From assembly GCA_965219925.1 (NCBI GenBank), contig OZ244795.1, forward strand, positions 3,658,001 through 3,722,000: a DNA stretch of 64,000 nt, written 5' to 3'. The stretch's first letter is position 1. Each line of letters starts with the position of its first letter. The notes below the pieces were generated by a model. The model worked only from the letters and a program-made list of their open reading frames with translations. It did not search any database and was not told the DNA's origin. The DNA is from Bin87 sp965219925. Lineage in GTDB: Bacteria > Chloroflexota > Dehalococcoidia > Lucifugimonadales > UBA3495. Below, one piece after another: positions 25,337-34,984 of the stretch. Both the position numbers and the translations under genes were made by a program.

Positions 25337-25447
25337 ATGACCAGAGTACGAAATCCTGCCCCAAGCAAGCGTCCCGCGTCTGATCCCATCTCAAAGGTGC
25401 GTAAGCCACCGCCGCCGCCGCCACCACCTCCGCCACCCAAAAAATAG
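25337..25447 (+). CDS. 36-residue ORF ending in eleven prolines
   Basis: An ATG at 25337 has a GAGG site about 6 bases upstream. The product is MTRVRNPAPSKRPASDP, then ISKVRK, eleven prolines and two lysines. The proline run would stall ribosomes and need elongation factor P. The 5' half is basic. No family is known for such a short chain. The good ribosome site favours real translation, but a chance ORF in a CCG/CCA repeat is possible. Confidence 0.4.
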   Translation: MTRVRNPAPSKRPASDPISKVRKPPPPPPPPPPPKK

Positions 25448-25563
25448 TCTCTCGAATCTGAGGGAGGGCAAGAGGTTAGAGCAACCGGTTGCATTGCCGG
25501 TCGGTGTCGAAAAATTCCAGCGTTGCACGCTACCGCTTTCCTCAGAGCATCGGCCGGTGAACC

Positions 25564-26697
25564 ATGGCAGACAGCAACGGATATACACATCGCCCCAACG
25601 CGCGGCCCGAACCACGTTTTGACTGGTTCATCCCCATTGACGGCGACGGCGACCGGGCCGGCACACTGCGGGCACAGCGTCCGCCGACCTTCGACTACCT
25701 CACCAGCGTGGCGAAAACCGCCGAAGAACGCGGGTTTTACTCCATGCTGATCCCAACGCGGTTCGCCAATGGACTGTTCAGCGAGGACGCCCCGCTGGCC
25801 GAGACGTGGACGACGGCCACCGCGCTGGCGGCGGTAACGTCGCGCATCCGGTTCCTGGTGGCGGTGCGGCCGGGCTTCGTGGCGCTGGGCCTGTTCGCCC
25901 AGATGGCCGCCGCGCTGCACCAGATATCCGGGGGACGACTGGACATCAACATCGTGCCCGGGGGCATCCAGAACGATTTTGAGCGGGTGGGCGAGGTTAG
26001 CGACCACGCCACGCGGTACGAACGCGCCGAAGAGTTTATCCAGGCTTGCCGCGCGTTGTGGCAGGACCCGCAGCCGGTCAGTTACGCCGGCGATTTCTAC
26101 CGGCTGGACGGCGCCTACTGCTCCCCGGCGCCGGGAGACGACGCGCCGCGATTCTATCTTGGGGGCGCATCGCCGCGGGCCATCGGCCTTTCGTCGCGGC
26201 AAGCTGACGTTCACCTGGGCTGGATTGAGCCACTGGCCGACACCAAACAGCGCATTGACGATCTGCGGGAACAGTTTGAAGCCGCTAACCGTCCGTTGTC
26301 GCTGGGGTTACGCACCCACCTGGTGATCCGCGACGACGAGGACGAAGCGTGGGGCGCGGCCCGCAGCCTCATCGCCGACGCCGCTCCGGAGGTCAAGGCG
26401 CAGCGGCAAACGGCCATCGTGGGGACGCCGATGGTGGGGCAGCAGGCCCAGGCTCGCCAGGCCGAAGATCACCGGCTGGGTCGGCACCTGTGGAACGGCC
26501 TTTCGGAGGTGAGGGTGAATTGCGGCAGCGCCCTGGTGGGCACTCCCGATCAGGTGGCCGATGAACTGCTGGATTACTGGCATCTGGGCATCGACGAATT
26601 CATCCTGAGCGGTTTTCCTCACGTGGAAGAGTGCCACCGCGCCGCTGAACAACTGCTGCCCCGCTTGCGCGACCGCATCGCCGCCGCCCGCAGCTGA
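25564..26697 (+). CDS. SsuD-like flavin-dependent monooxygenase (LLM class)
   Basis: A 377-residue luciferase-like enzyme close to the alkanesulfonate/dimethyl-sulfone monooxygenase branch. It has FDWFIPIDGDGDR at strand one, MLIPTRFANGLFSEDAPLAETWTTATALAAVTSRIRFLVAVRPGF, SGGRLDINIVPGGIQNDFERVGE and RFYLGGASPRAIGLSSRQADVHL. The C-terminus ends GTPDQVADELLDYWHLGIDEFILSGFPHVEE, typical of SsuD relatives. It would use reduced FMN supplied by a separate reductase. Whether the substrate is a sulfonate is not certain. Confidence 0.9.
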   Translation: MADSNGYTHRPNARPEPRFDWFIPIDGDGDRAGTLRAQRPPTFDYLTSVAKTAEERGFYSMLIPTRFANGLFSEDAPLAETWTTATALAAVTSRIRFLVAVRPGFVALGLFAQMAAALHQISGGRLDINIVPGGIQNDFERVGEVSDHATRYERAEEFIQACRALWQDPQPVSYAGDFYRLDGAYCSPAPGDDAPRFYLGGASPRAIGLSSRQADVHLGWIEPLADTKQRIDDLREQFEAANRPLSLGLRTHLVIRDDEDEAWGAARSLIADAAPEVKAQRQTAIVGTPMVGQQAQARQAEDHRLGRHLWNGLSEVRVNCGSALVGTPDQVADELLDYWHLGIDEFILSGFPHVEECHRAAEQLLPRLRDRIAAARS

Positions 26698-26741
26698 CCG
26701 ATTTTATGCTTGTCCAGCCCGCGCCGAGGTAGTCGTCCACC

Positions 26742-29700
26742 GTGAAGCATAGCCTCGGCCTTTCATTATGGCTGCTGCCCCGGCGGATCCGGTCTGCCTG
26801 GGGATTGCTGGCGGTTACGGCCTTCGGCGTGCTGGCGGCGGTAACCATCATGGCGCTGGGCGCGATGTATTCGCAGGCGCTGGCCGAGGCGGGATTACGG
26901 CACACGCTGGCCATCACCACACCCATAGCCATCAATACGCAGGTTGTGGTGCGCAACCGGCCGCTGGGCCCCGAGGACTATCAGGCGCTGCGCACCGACA
27001 TCGAAGCCATCATGGATCGCGACGTGGGCTATCTGGTGAGGAGCCGGCACCGGTACGCCAAGGTATTGCCAACGATACCCATCATAAACCCGGCGAGCAC
27101 AACGGCCCTGGGCGCCCTGGATGAGGCTCCGTTGGGGCGGCCCGTGTTCGTTACCGGGTTTACCGAGAACTCGGTCATCGTGGATGGACGATGGCCGCAG
27201 GACGCCGTTACAACTGACGAGAACGGACGCCCCCACATCGAGGCGGTGATTGGGCCCAATACCTCCCGGCAACTGGCCTGGGGCGTGGGCCAACGGGCGT
27301 GGATGGTGGTGTATCCGGCCGAGCCGCCGGATCCCCCGCAGTATATTGCGGTTACCGTGGTTGGCATCGCCGAGCCCATAAACCCACGGGCCGAATACTG
27401 GATGGGCGCAACGGACTATTTCCGCATCGGCGACTGGGACGGCCGGCCCACGGTACCGCTGTACGTTACGGAGGAAGCGTACTTCAACGGAGTCGGAAAA
27501 CCCTACCCGACGCTGGTTGGAGATTACGGATGGTTTCTCTACATCAATGCGGACGTGATTACTGCCGACACCGTGCAGCAAACTCGCGATGACCTGACGG
27601 CGCTGGAAACCGACATCAACAGCCAGTTCCCCCGCTCGTACGTGCTGACTATCCTGGAAAACGGTCGGGGCACCGGGCTGCTGGCAAAATATCAAAAAGA
27701 GCTGACCCTGGCCAGGGCGCCGCTGTATCTGTTCATATCGCTGGTGGTGGTGGTGATACTGTACTTCCTGGCGCTGGCGGTGGGTCTGCTGGCCGGCGCC
27801 AGGTCGTCGGAGGCGTCGATGTTGCGCAGCCGGGGCGCGAGTATGGGACAGGTGGGCGGATTGCTGGGATCCGGTGAAGGTCTGGTCGTAGTGGTGGCAA
27901 CGGCGTTGGGTCCGCTGCTGGCCTGGGGAATCGGCAGCGCGCTGCTGCTGGGGACCATCAATCCCGCCGACCGCGCCGGCGTCGGGGATACTCCCATCGA
28001 GGTGGGGCTGTCGTGGCAGATGTACGCCATGGGAGTGGTGGGCGGCCTGCTGAGCCTGGGTGTGCTGGCCGTCGCCGGCGGCAGTCTGGCCCGACTGGGC
28101 ATCCTGGACTTCCTGCGGGCCCGGGCGCGACCGCCGTCCGCGCCGTGGCTGCAAAGGTATTACATTGACGTGCTGGCCGTGGTCGCGCTGATGGTGCTGG
28201 TGTGGCAGATTCGGCAGCGCGGCGGTTTTGTCGAAGGCACCTTGACCGGACGCGGGCCGGCGCTGGACCCGCTGTTGTTGCTGGCTCCAGCGGCGGCGCT
28301 CCTCACGCTGGCATTCCTGATGCTGCGCGTGCTGCCCTGGGCAATGACCGTGGCTGCCTGGACCTCGCGCCACACCGCTCCGGCCTGGGTCGCGCTGGCG
28401 CTACGGCAGATGGCCCGGCGTCCACTGCCCTACGCCGCCCTGACCGTGGTGGTAACGCTGGCCGCGGCGTTGGGCGTGTTTGCAGGATCGTTCCAGACCA
28501 CCCTTGCCCGCAGCGAAGCGGAACAGGCCAGCCACCGTATCGGCGGCGATATTACGCTGAACGCGGCGCGATTCCTGGGCGAACGGGAGGCCCAGAAAGT
28601 GGCGGCGCTGAATGACATCGAAGGCGTGGAGGCGGTATCCCAGGTGATCCGTCAACCGGTGGGCTTCGTGGACGGGCCGACCCAGCGGGGTACCCTGATG
28701 GGCGTGGATCCCATCACCATGCCGCGGGCAGCGTGGTGGCGTGATGACTTCGCGGCGGATGCTCCGACCACGCTTGACACGTTGCTGGCGCCGTTGCGTC
28801 GTACGCTGTCCGTGAATACGGCGGGGATAGCCTTGCCCGAGGAAGCCGACAGCATCGGGATGTGGGTGCGCCGGGACGACAGCCTGGAACTGGGAGCGGC
28901 CGTGCCGTTGCCAACCTACCGGCTGTGGCTCCGGTTGGGGGACGAACGCGGGTTTTATCGCAACGTGGAATTGGGTACTTTGCAGCCGGAATTTGAAGAG
29001 GCCGTGGCCTGGCAGCACTATTGGATTCCACTCCCCGAAACCAGTACCGGATCGCAGGACGGCGGCAACCGGAGAGTGGTGGCGCTGTATATCTCCGGGG
29101 ATTCGTTCTCCCGAACACCGCCCGGCGGCTTGTCTTTCGACGACCTGACCGCGTATGGGCCGGGGCTGCCCGTCGGGGGCCAGATTCTGGAGGGATTTGA
29201 GGCTCTGGGGCCCTGGGTGGTGCTGCCCCAGGGAGGATCCACGCCCGACCACATCGAGAGGACCGCCAACTCTGCCCACTCGGGAGACGCGGGATTGGCC
29301 ATCCGATGGCAGGAACCGCTGGGCCGGTCGCCACGCGGCATCATAATCCCGCCCGGACCGGTGCCGGTGCCGGCCATCGGCGGTCCCGGCTATACCAGCG
29401 GCCAACTGGTGCGGGTAACCGTGGATGGATACATTGTCCCCACGCGCATCGCATCGGTAGTCGATTACTTCCCCACCCTGGACCACCGGCGGGGTTTCCT
29501 GGTGGTGTCGGCGCCCGAACTCAGGGCGTGGTTGCAGCAGGCTCCGGGCGCGCAGCCGGTGATACCCGACGAATGGTGGTTCGACATCGCCGAGGACGCA
29601 GATCGGGAGACGGTTGCCGCGGCGATACGGGACGAAGGGTACAGCCTGTCGTTCATCAGGGACCGCGTTGACGCCGTCGATGTGGCCACGCGCAACCCAC

Positions 29701-30134
29701 TGGCCGGCGGAGCCTGGAACGCCCTGACGGGTATCGGTCTGGCGGCGCTGGCGCTGGCCGTTGGGCTGGCTCTGTGCGCCCACGGGGTGGTCGCCGTTCG
29801 CGAGCAGCGGGTTGATATGTCGGTGGGCGCTGCCCTGGGAGTTGCCCGGTGGCAGCGTTTTGCCGGCCTGGCGCTGGAACGCGTGATTATCGCCGTGCTG
29901 GGAATAGTCGTGGGCGGCCTGGCTGGCTGGGGTCTGGCGCAGTGGACGCTGGGCCAGTTGACCACCAACGCAGCCGGCGGCCCGGTTACTCCGCCGCTGG
30001 TTTTCGTCGCGGAAGGGCCGTGGTTAATCGCCACGTTCGTGTGCCTGGCGCTGGCGGCCATCGCGGCCATCACGCTGGCGGGGCTAACCGCGGGGCGGTT
30101 GCGGCCTCCCGAAATATTGCGGGAGACTGAGTAG
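26742..30134 (+). CDS. ABC transporter permease, FtsX/MacB type
   Basis: A 1130-residue permease. An N-terminal TM segment (LLAVTAFGVLAAVTIMALGAM) leads to a large extracytoplasmic domain. Then come FtsX-type TM clusters at about residues 325-460, 475-600 and 985-1120. Two FtsX units in one chain make it a double-length permease. The start is GTG 26742. The next gene is a 1134-residue paralogue beginning 3 bases after this stop, and two ATPases follow. The set most resembles MacB/LolCDE-type mechanotransmission exporters acting on envelope substrates such as lipids or peptides. Confidence 0.88.
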   Translation: MKHSLGLSLWLLPRRIRSAWGLLAVTAFGVLAAVTIMALGAMYSQALAEAGLRHTLAITTPIAINTQVVVRNRPLGPEDYQALRTDIEAIMDRDVGYLVRSRHRYAKVLPTIPIINPASTTALGALDEAPLGRPVFVTGFTENSVIVDGRWPQDAVTTDENGRPHIEAVIGPNTSRQLAWGVGQRAWMVVYPAEPPDPPQYIAVTVVGIAEPINPRAEYWMGATDYFRIGDWDGRPTVPLYVTEEAYFNGVGKPYPTLVGDYGWFLYINADVITADTVQQTRDDLTALETDINSQFPRSYVLTILENGRGTGLLAKYQKELTLARAPLYLFISLVVVVILYFLALAVGLLAGARSSEASMLRSRGASMGQVGGLLGSGEGLVVVVATALGPLLAWGIGSALLLGTINPADRAGVGDTPIEVGLSWQMYAMGVVGGLLSLGVLAVAGGSLARLGILDFLRARARPPSAPWLQRYYIDVLAVVALMVLVWQIRQRGGFVEGTLTGRGPALDPLLLLAPAAALLTLAFLMLRVLPWAMTVAAWTSRHTAPAWVALALRQMARRPLPYAALTVVVTLAAALGVFAGSFQTTLARSEAEQASHRIGGDITLNAARFLGEREAQKVAALNDIEGVEAVSQVIRQPVGFVDGPTQRGTLMGVDPITMPRAAWWRDDFAADAPTTLDTLLAPLRRTLSVNTAGIALPEEADSIGMWVRRDDSLELGAAVPLPTYRLWLRLGDERGFYRNVELGTLQPEFEEAVAWQHYWIPLPETSTGSQDGGNRRVVALYISGDSFSRTPPGGLSFDDLTAYGPGLPVGGQILEGFEALGPWVVLPQGGSTPDHIERTANSAHSGDAGLAIRWQEPLGRSPRGIIIPPGPVPVPAIGGPGYTSGQLVRVTVDGYIVPTRIASVVDYFPTLDHRRGFLVVSAPELRAWLQQAPGAQPVIPDEWWFDIAEDADRETVAAAIRDEGYSLSFIRDRVDAVDVATRNPLAGGAWNALTGIGLAALALAVGLALCAHGVVAVREQRVDMSVGAALGVARWQRFAGLALERVIIAVLGIVVGGLAGWGLAQWTLGQLTTNAAGGPVTPPLVFVAEGPWLIATFVCLALAAIAAITLAGLTAGRLRPPEILRETE

Positions 30135-30137
30135 ACC

Positions 30138-33100
30138 ATGATGGCGATATTGCATTTGGGTTACGTGCTGGCGCGACGCCGGCTGATGTCGTCATTTCGC
30201 ATTGAGCTGACGGTTTTGCTGGGCGTAACGCTGTCGGTGGTGCTGCTGTCCAGCGCCGTGGTCTTCAACGACCTGCTGGCGGAAACCGCGCTGCGGCGGG
30301 CTTTGGCCGAGGCGGATTCCGACGATGTGAACATCTGGACCAGAGTGTTCAACGACCTGGACGACCCGCGCACCGCCACGGCGGCCAGCGATCGTTATGC
30401 CTTGTCCAGGCAGTTCGTGAACCAGCGCGTAATTGCGCCGCTGGCAGACTCCATTGGCGCAGCATCTTTCCAGGTTGAAACCGCCACCTTCTATTTCTCG
30501 GGGCGGCCTCACCTTGACCTGCCCAACAACGAACGCCCCCGGGGACGATTGCAGTATTTATCGGGATTGCAGGAAGGCAAGGCCATGCTGGTGGATGGCC
30601 GCTGGCCTCAATTGGCGGAGGACGGTGGGTACGACGACACCACCGGCGACACGGACGATGTCGTGATAGAGGTCGCGGTGGACCCGGCCGGCTTTGAGTT
30701 CCTGAATATGGAACTGGGCGACACGTTTTACGTATTGCCGGCCACGGGCGGGGAGGGACAGGCGCCCACGCGCGTCGCGGTGGTGGGGATCATAGAGCCG
30801 ACCGATCCTGATGAGGAGTACTGGTATCGCCGTCAGAAGTTGCTGACCTACCACGACAACGACTGGACGCTGGTGCCCCTGTTCACCTCGGAGCAGGCGA
30901 TACGACAACAGGTTGGCCGCCGGTATCCGGGAATCTATACCAGCTCAGCGTGGTTTTTGCAGATTGACCGGAATGGCGTGCCCGCCAAGCAGGTCAACGA
31001 ACTGCAGCAGACGCTGCGGGACGTGCGGCGCAACGTTACCAACCACCTGCCCAACGGCAGCACGTCAACCGGACTGTCGAGGATTCTGGAAGCGCATGAG
31101 GAACAGCTGCTGCTGGCCCGCATTCCGTTGTTCCTCATGGTGTTCCTAGTAACCGGCATCCTGGCCTACTACCTGAGCATCACTGCCGGAATGGTCATCC
31201 GGGCGCGGGCGGCAGAAATCGCCATGCTGAAGAGCCGGGGCGCGACCACCCCGCAGATCGGGATACTCACCCTGGTGGAGGGTTTGCTGCTGGCCGGGCC
31301 GGCATTGATAGCGGGAGCGCTGTTGTCGCCGGTTCTGGCGCGGGGCCTGGGCGGACTGGTGTTCGACACCGCATCAGCCGGCGCGCCGGTTTCGCTGTCG
31401 TGGCAAGCATTCGGCATGGGCGCGGCGGGGGCGTTGCTGGCAGTGGTGGTGCTGTCGGTGGCGACCCTGGCGGCGGCCGGCAAGGGGATCGTGGAATTTC
31501 GGCAATCCGGCGCGCGGCCGGCCCGCACGCCGTTTATCCACCGCTACTATCTGGACCTGCTGGCGCTGGTGGTTATCGCGTTTTTGTGGTGGCAGATTTC
31601 GAGTCGCGGCACGGTGTTGACGCGCAACCTGGGCGGCCGCGATCTGGAGATAGATTTCGCGTTGCTACTGGGGCCGGCATTGGCGCTCGTTGCGCTGGGA
31701 TTGCTGGTGATGCGGCTGTTCCCCCTGGTGGCCGCAATTTCGGCGCGGCTGGTGGGGGCGGTGGGCCCCGGCTGGCTGGTTCAGGGCCTGAGACGTATCG
31801 CCAGAGACCCCATTGCGCCGGGGAGCCTGGTGGCCCTGCTGATGCTGGCAACCTCCCTGGGCGTGGTGGGCAGCGCGTTTTCAGCGACACTGTCCCGCAG
31901 CCAAGACGACCGGGTCCGCTACGACGTGGGGGCAGATATCCGAATACACCACGACGGCAGCAGAACCGGGCGCAAGGACACCGGGGTTTCGGAGGCGTTG
32001 CCGGGCACCGCAGAGGCATTGCGAACCGAGGGCAGTCTGCTGACCGAAGGGTTTGGATCACAACGGGTTTCGGTGCTGGCGGTGGAGTCGGACCGGCTGG
32101 CAGACGTGGCCTGGTGGCGTGAGGATTTTGGAGACGGCAACACGCTGCCCGAGTTGATGGCGGCAATCGCGCCCAATCCGGACGCTCCCGAAGGCATCCG
32201 GCTGCCCGAAGGAACCACCGGGCTGGCGCTGTGGGCGCGCACGGGTGGATTGCAGAACCGGTTGATGACCGTGGTGGCCCGGGTGCGCGACTCCACGGGG
32301 CGACATTACGATGTGCAATTGGGGGACGTTAGCGGCAACAAATGGGTGCGAATGGAGGGACAAATCCCGCTGCGGCCGGGCCGGGCCGGGCGTCCCAGCG
32401 TTGACGACAGTTTGCCCCGCGTGGATGAGCCCCCGCACACGCTGGTCAGTTTGCAGGTTCTGGGGCGCACGAGCAACAACCGCCCCGGCGTGCTGTTCCT
32501 GGAAGGTCTGACCGCCATCACCCCACAGGGGGAGGATACGGTGGCAGCATTCACCGACACCGGCGGGTGGAACGTCATCGAAGACCACGTGCGGCCCGGT
32601 TTGTATGCCCTGGAAACGAGCCGCAGCGTGACGCGTCCGGAAAGCGCCGGTTCGGTGGTATTCAGCTGGGCGCCGGGCGGCGTGGGTGTGCCGGGGCTAA
32701 GTCCGGGTGAATCTCCACCGCCGCTGCGCGTGGTGGTTGACCCGGGTGTTCTGGAAGCCACCGGCTCGGAGGTGGGCGACCGCATCAGCCTGGGTATGTC
32801 AACGTTTGCGCTGCCGGTGGAGATTGTGGCGGTAACCGAGTTTTTCCCGACCCTCAATCCCCGGGAGCAACCGCTGGTGATCGCAGATCTGGGGGAATTT
32901 GTCGATTATGCCAACCGGCACAGTCGGCGCGTTTTCGGCGGGGCCGGCGAAGCCTGGATGGATCGGGAGGTTTTACCGGGTGACCTGACCACTGCCCTTG
33001 AAGCGGCGACCGCCGCCGAATCGTACATTGAAGGAATCGGGTTATCCGCCGGCGATGTGCTGATCGCAGAAGAAGAGGTTGCCCTGCGTGGCAACCAACC

Positions 33101-33542
33101 GCTGGCCAACGCGGGCTGGGGCGGCCTGCTGGTGATAATGTTCCTGGCGCTGGCGTTGGCCAGTGCGTCGGGGATTGCGCTTTTCTGCTGGCTGGATACC
33201 CGGGAGCGGCAAACCGAATTTGCGCTGCTGCGTACCCTGGGCAGCACGCGAGGACAGCTCAACGGCGTGGTCTGGTTCAATCTGGCAACGGTGGTGCTGT
33301 CCGGCGTGGCGGTTGGCACGTGGGCCGGCGCGCAGATCGGGGCTGCCCTGCTGCCGGTGCTGGAAGTGGCCGAGGGTGGTGTGCGGGCGACGCCTCCGCT
33401 GACGTTCGAAACCGACTGGCGGATGCTGGCCCTCGCCTACGCCGTGCTGGGCGTGGTGACGGCGGTTACAGTGGTGTGGCTGGCGCTGATCATGAACCGG
33501 CTGGACGTTCAGCGTGTGCTGCGCGCCGGCGAAGGCGGGTAA
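30138..33542 (+). CDS. ABC transporter permease, FtsX/MacB type (paralogue)
   Basis: A 1134-residue permease with the same plan as its upstream neighbour. An N-terminal TM (LTVLLGVTLSVVLLSSAVVF) leads to a large periplasmic-type domain. The FtsX cluster carries AAEIAMLKSRGATTPQIGILTLVEGLLLAGPALIAGALL, and a second cluster near the C-terminus has TREARQTEFALLRTLG-like sequence (RERQTEFALLRTLGSTRGQ). The shared motif LKSRGAT or LRSRGAS occurs in both permeases, so they arose by duplication and probably form a heterodimer. The gap to the previous gene is 3 bases. Confidence 0.88.
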   Translation: MMAILHLGYVLARRRLMSSFRIELTVLLGVTLSVVLLSSAVVFNDLLAETALRRALAEADSDDVNIWTRVFNDLDDPRTATAASDRYALSRQFVNQRVIAPLADSIGAASFQVETATFYFSGRPHLDLPNNERPRGRLQYLSGLQEGKAMLVDGRWPQLAEDGGYDDTTGDTDDVVIEVAVDPAGFEFLNMELGDTFYVLPATGGEGQAPTRVAVVGIIEPTDPDEEYWYRRQKLLTYHDNDWTLVPLFTSEQAIRQQVGRRYPGIYTSSAWFLQIDRNGVPAKQVNELQQTLRDVRRNVTNHLPNGSTSTGLSRILEAHEEQLLLARIPLFLMVFLVTGILAYYLSITAGMVIRARAAEIAMLKSRGATTPQIGILTLVEGLLLAGPALIAGALLSPVLARGLGGLVFDTASAGAPVSLSWQAFGMGAAGALLAVVVLSVATLAAAGKGIVEFRQSGARPARTPFIHRYYLDLLALVVIAFLWWQISSRGTVLTRNLGGRDLEIDFALLLGPALALVALGLLVMRLFPLVAAISARLVGAVGPGWLVQGLRRIARDPIAPGSLVALLMLATSLGVVGSAFSATLSRSQDDRVRYDVGADIRIHHDGSRTGRKDTGVSEALPGTAEALRTEGSLLTEGFGSQRVSVLAVESDRLADVAWWREDFGDGNTLPELMAAIAPNPDAPEGIRLPEGTTGLALWARTGGLQNRLMTVVARVRDSTGRHYDVQLGDVSGNKWVRMEGQIPLRPGRAGRPSVDDSLPRVDEPPHTLVSLQVLGRTSNNRPGVLFLEGLTAITPQGEDTVAAFTDTGGWNVIEDHVRPGLYALETSRSVTRPESAGSVVFSWAPGGVGVPGLSPGESPPPLRVVVDPGVLEATGSEVGDRISLGMSTFALPVEIVAVTEFFPTLNPREQPLVIADLGEFVDYANRHSRRVFGGAGEAWMDREVLPGDLTTALEAATAAESYIEGIGLSAGDVLIAEEEVALRGNQPLANAGWGGLLVIMFLALALASASGIALFCWLDTRERQTEFALLRTLGSTRGQLNGVVWFNLATVVLSGVAVGTWAGAQIGAALLPVLEVAEGGVRATPPLTFETDWRMLALAYAVLGVVTAVTVVWLALIMNRLDVQRVLRAGEGG

Positions 33543-33658
33543 CGGCAGCGGTAGGAATGGGAACATAAGGGTTATAATGGCGGGGATTTGTCTGCGTGGT
33601 GGAGCCTTTCAGCTGTTGCCTCGCGACAAAAGCACAATGGAACGGATTATTCAACGAT

Positions 33659-34960
33659 ATGGCGGATACCGAACGAAACCAGCATAGCGAAGAGTACGTG
33701 CGGCAATTCATGCCGCCGGAACGTCGGGCCGGCAGCGCAGACGCGGGCACAGCGTCCCGCCCGGATACCGGCGCTCCCGACCGGGAGGCGGAACCGCAGC
33801 CGGCGGCGGGCAGCGACACGACGGTAATCGACGAGCCTACCGCAGCCGACGCTGCCACGGACGGCTCGCATCCTGACTCCCCCAACGGCGCCCGGGAATC
33901 AACGGCCGCCGGGGACTCCGGCGCGGCCGTGGCCGACCCGCCCGACGCCGGCCAGATAGCCCAGACGACCCAACCCCGGGCCAGCGAGGACAACGGACGA
34001 CGGCCGGCAATAGCGCCGACAACCGAAATCTCGGTCCACGTCGATGTTGATGCAGCAGAGCCGGGTGCGCCGGCCTACGTCGAAGCAAACGACCTGTTCA
34101 AGATTTACAAACCCGCCGACCTGGAAGTGGTCGCCCTGCGCGGTGTGGATCTCGAAGTGGCCGGCGGCGAGCTGACCGGCATCGTGGGCGCCAGCGGATC
34201 GGGCAAGACCACGCTGCTCAATATACTTGCCGGCCTGGAGCGTCCATCCGCCGGGCGTATCCGGGTGGGCGACCGCGACTTACTGGACATCAGCGAAAGC
34301 GAACTGGTGGCCTACCGGCGGCGGGAAGTGGGGTTCGTGTGGCAGGCGACGGGCCGCAATCTAGTGCCATATCTGAACGTGCGCGACAACATCGAACTGC
34401 CGCAAGCCATCGCCGGCACGGGGCGCAAGGAGCGGCGCAAACGAGCTACGGAGCTGCTGGACGCGCTGCAGATGTCGGACAAGGGGCGACGGTATCCGTC
34501 CGAGCTGTCGGGGGGCGAACAGCAACGGGTCTCGATAGCCGTGGCGCTGGCCAACAATCCGCCGCTGCTCCTGGCCGACGAGCCAACCGGCGAACTGGAC
34601 ACCAACATGGCCGAGGAAGTGTTTCGGATGCTGCAACGCATCAACCGGCAGTTTGGCGTAACGGTTATCATCGTTACGCACTACGCCGGGATCGCCAGGT
34701 GGGTGGATCGGATAGTGCGCATACGGGACGGCAGGATCGGTTCGGAGTCGTACCTGCGGTCATCCTACCGTGGGGGCGACGGCCAGGAGGAAGAGTTCCT
34801 GGTGGTTGACCGGGCCGGACGGTTGCAGCTGCCCCGGGAGTACGTCGAACGGTTGTCGCTGGACGGATTGGCCACCGCGGGTTTGGCAGAAGACGGGTCG
34901 GGCATTACGCTCACGCCGGCGTCGGCTCCACACCGGAGTCGCGGAGTGGGTGAAGAGTGA
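33659..34960 (+). CDS. ABC transporter ATP-binding protein with acidic N-terminal extension
   Basis: About 433 residues from ATG 33659 (a GTG at 33596 would add 21). Residues 1-140 are low-complexity and rich in Asp, Glu, Pro, Ala and Ser with no fold that I recognise. An LolD/MacB-type ATPase follows: Walker A GASGSGKTT, signature LSGGEQQRVSIA, Walker B LLLADEPTGELD, and the H-loop VTHYAG. A C-terminal extension of about 80 residues is present. The long disordered N-terminus is unusual for this family. It sits in the operon after the two permeases. Confidence 0.88.
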   Translation: MADTERNQHSEEYVRQFMPPERRAGSADAGTASRPDTGAPDREAEPQPAAGSDTTVIDEPTAADAATDGSHPDSPNGARESTAAGDSGAAVADPPDAGQIAQTTQPRASEDNGRRPAIAPTTEISVHVDVDAAEPGAPAYVEANDLFKIYKPADLEVVALRGVDLEVAGGELTGIVGASGSGKTTLLNILAGLERPSAGRIRVGDRDLLDISESELVAYRRREVGFVWQATGRNLVPYLNVRDNIELPQAIAGTGRKERRKRATELLDALQMSDKGRRYPSELSGGEQQRVSIAVALANNPPLLLADEPTGELDTNMAEEVFRMLQRINRQFGVTVIIVTHYAGIARWVDRIVRIRDGRIGSESYLRSSYRGGDGQEEEFLVVDRAGRLQLPREYVERLSLDGLATAGLAEDGSGITLTPASAPHRSRGVGEE

Positions 34961-34984
34961 TAGCCCTGAATATGGCGAGGCGAA

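Noticed and set aside
25252..26214. A minus-strand ORF with a poly-glycine stretch
   Set aside because: It is the antisense of the poly-proline ORF and of the SsuD-like gene.
26895..28373. A 492-codon frame opposite the first FtsX permease
   Set aside because: Gln/His/Arg-rich composition typical of an antisense frame; the permease on the other strand is convincing.
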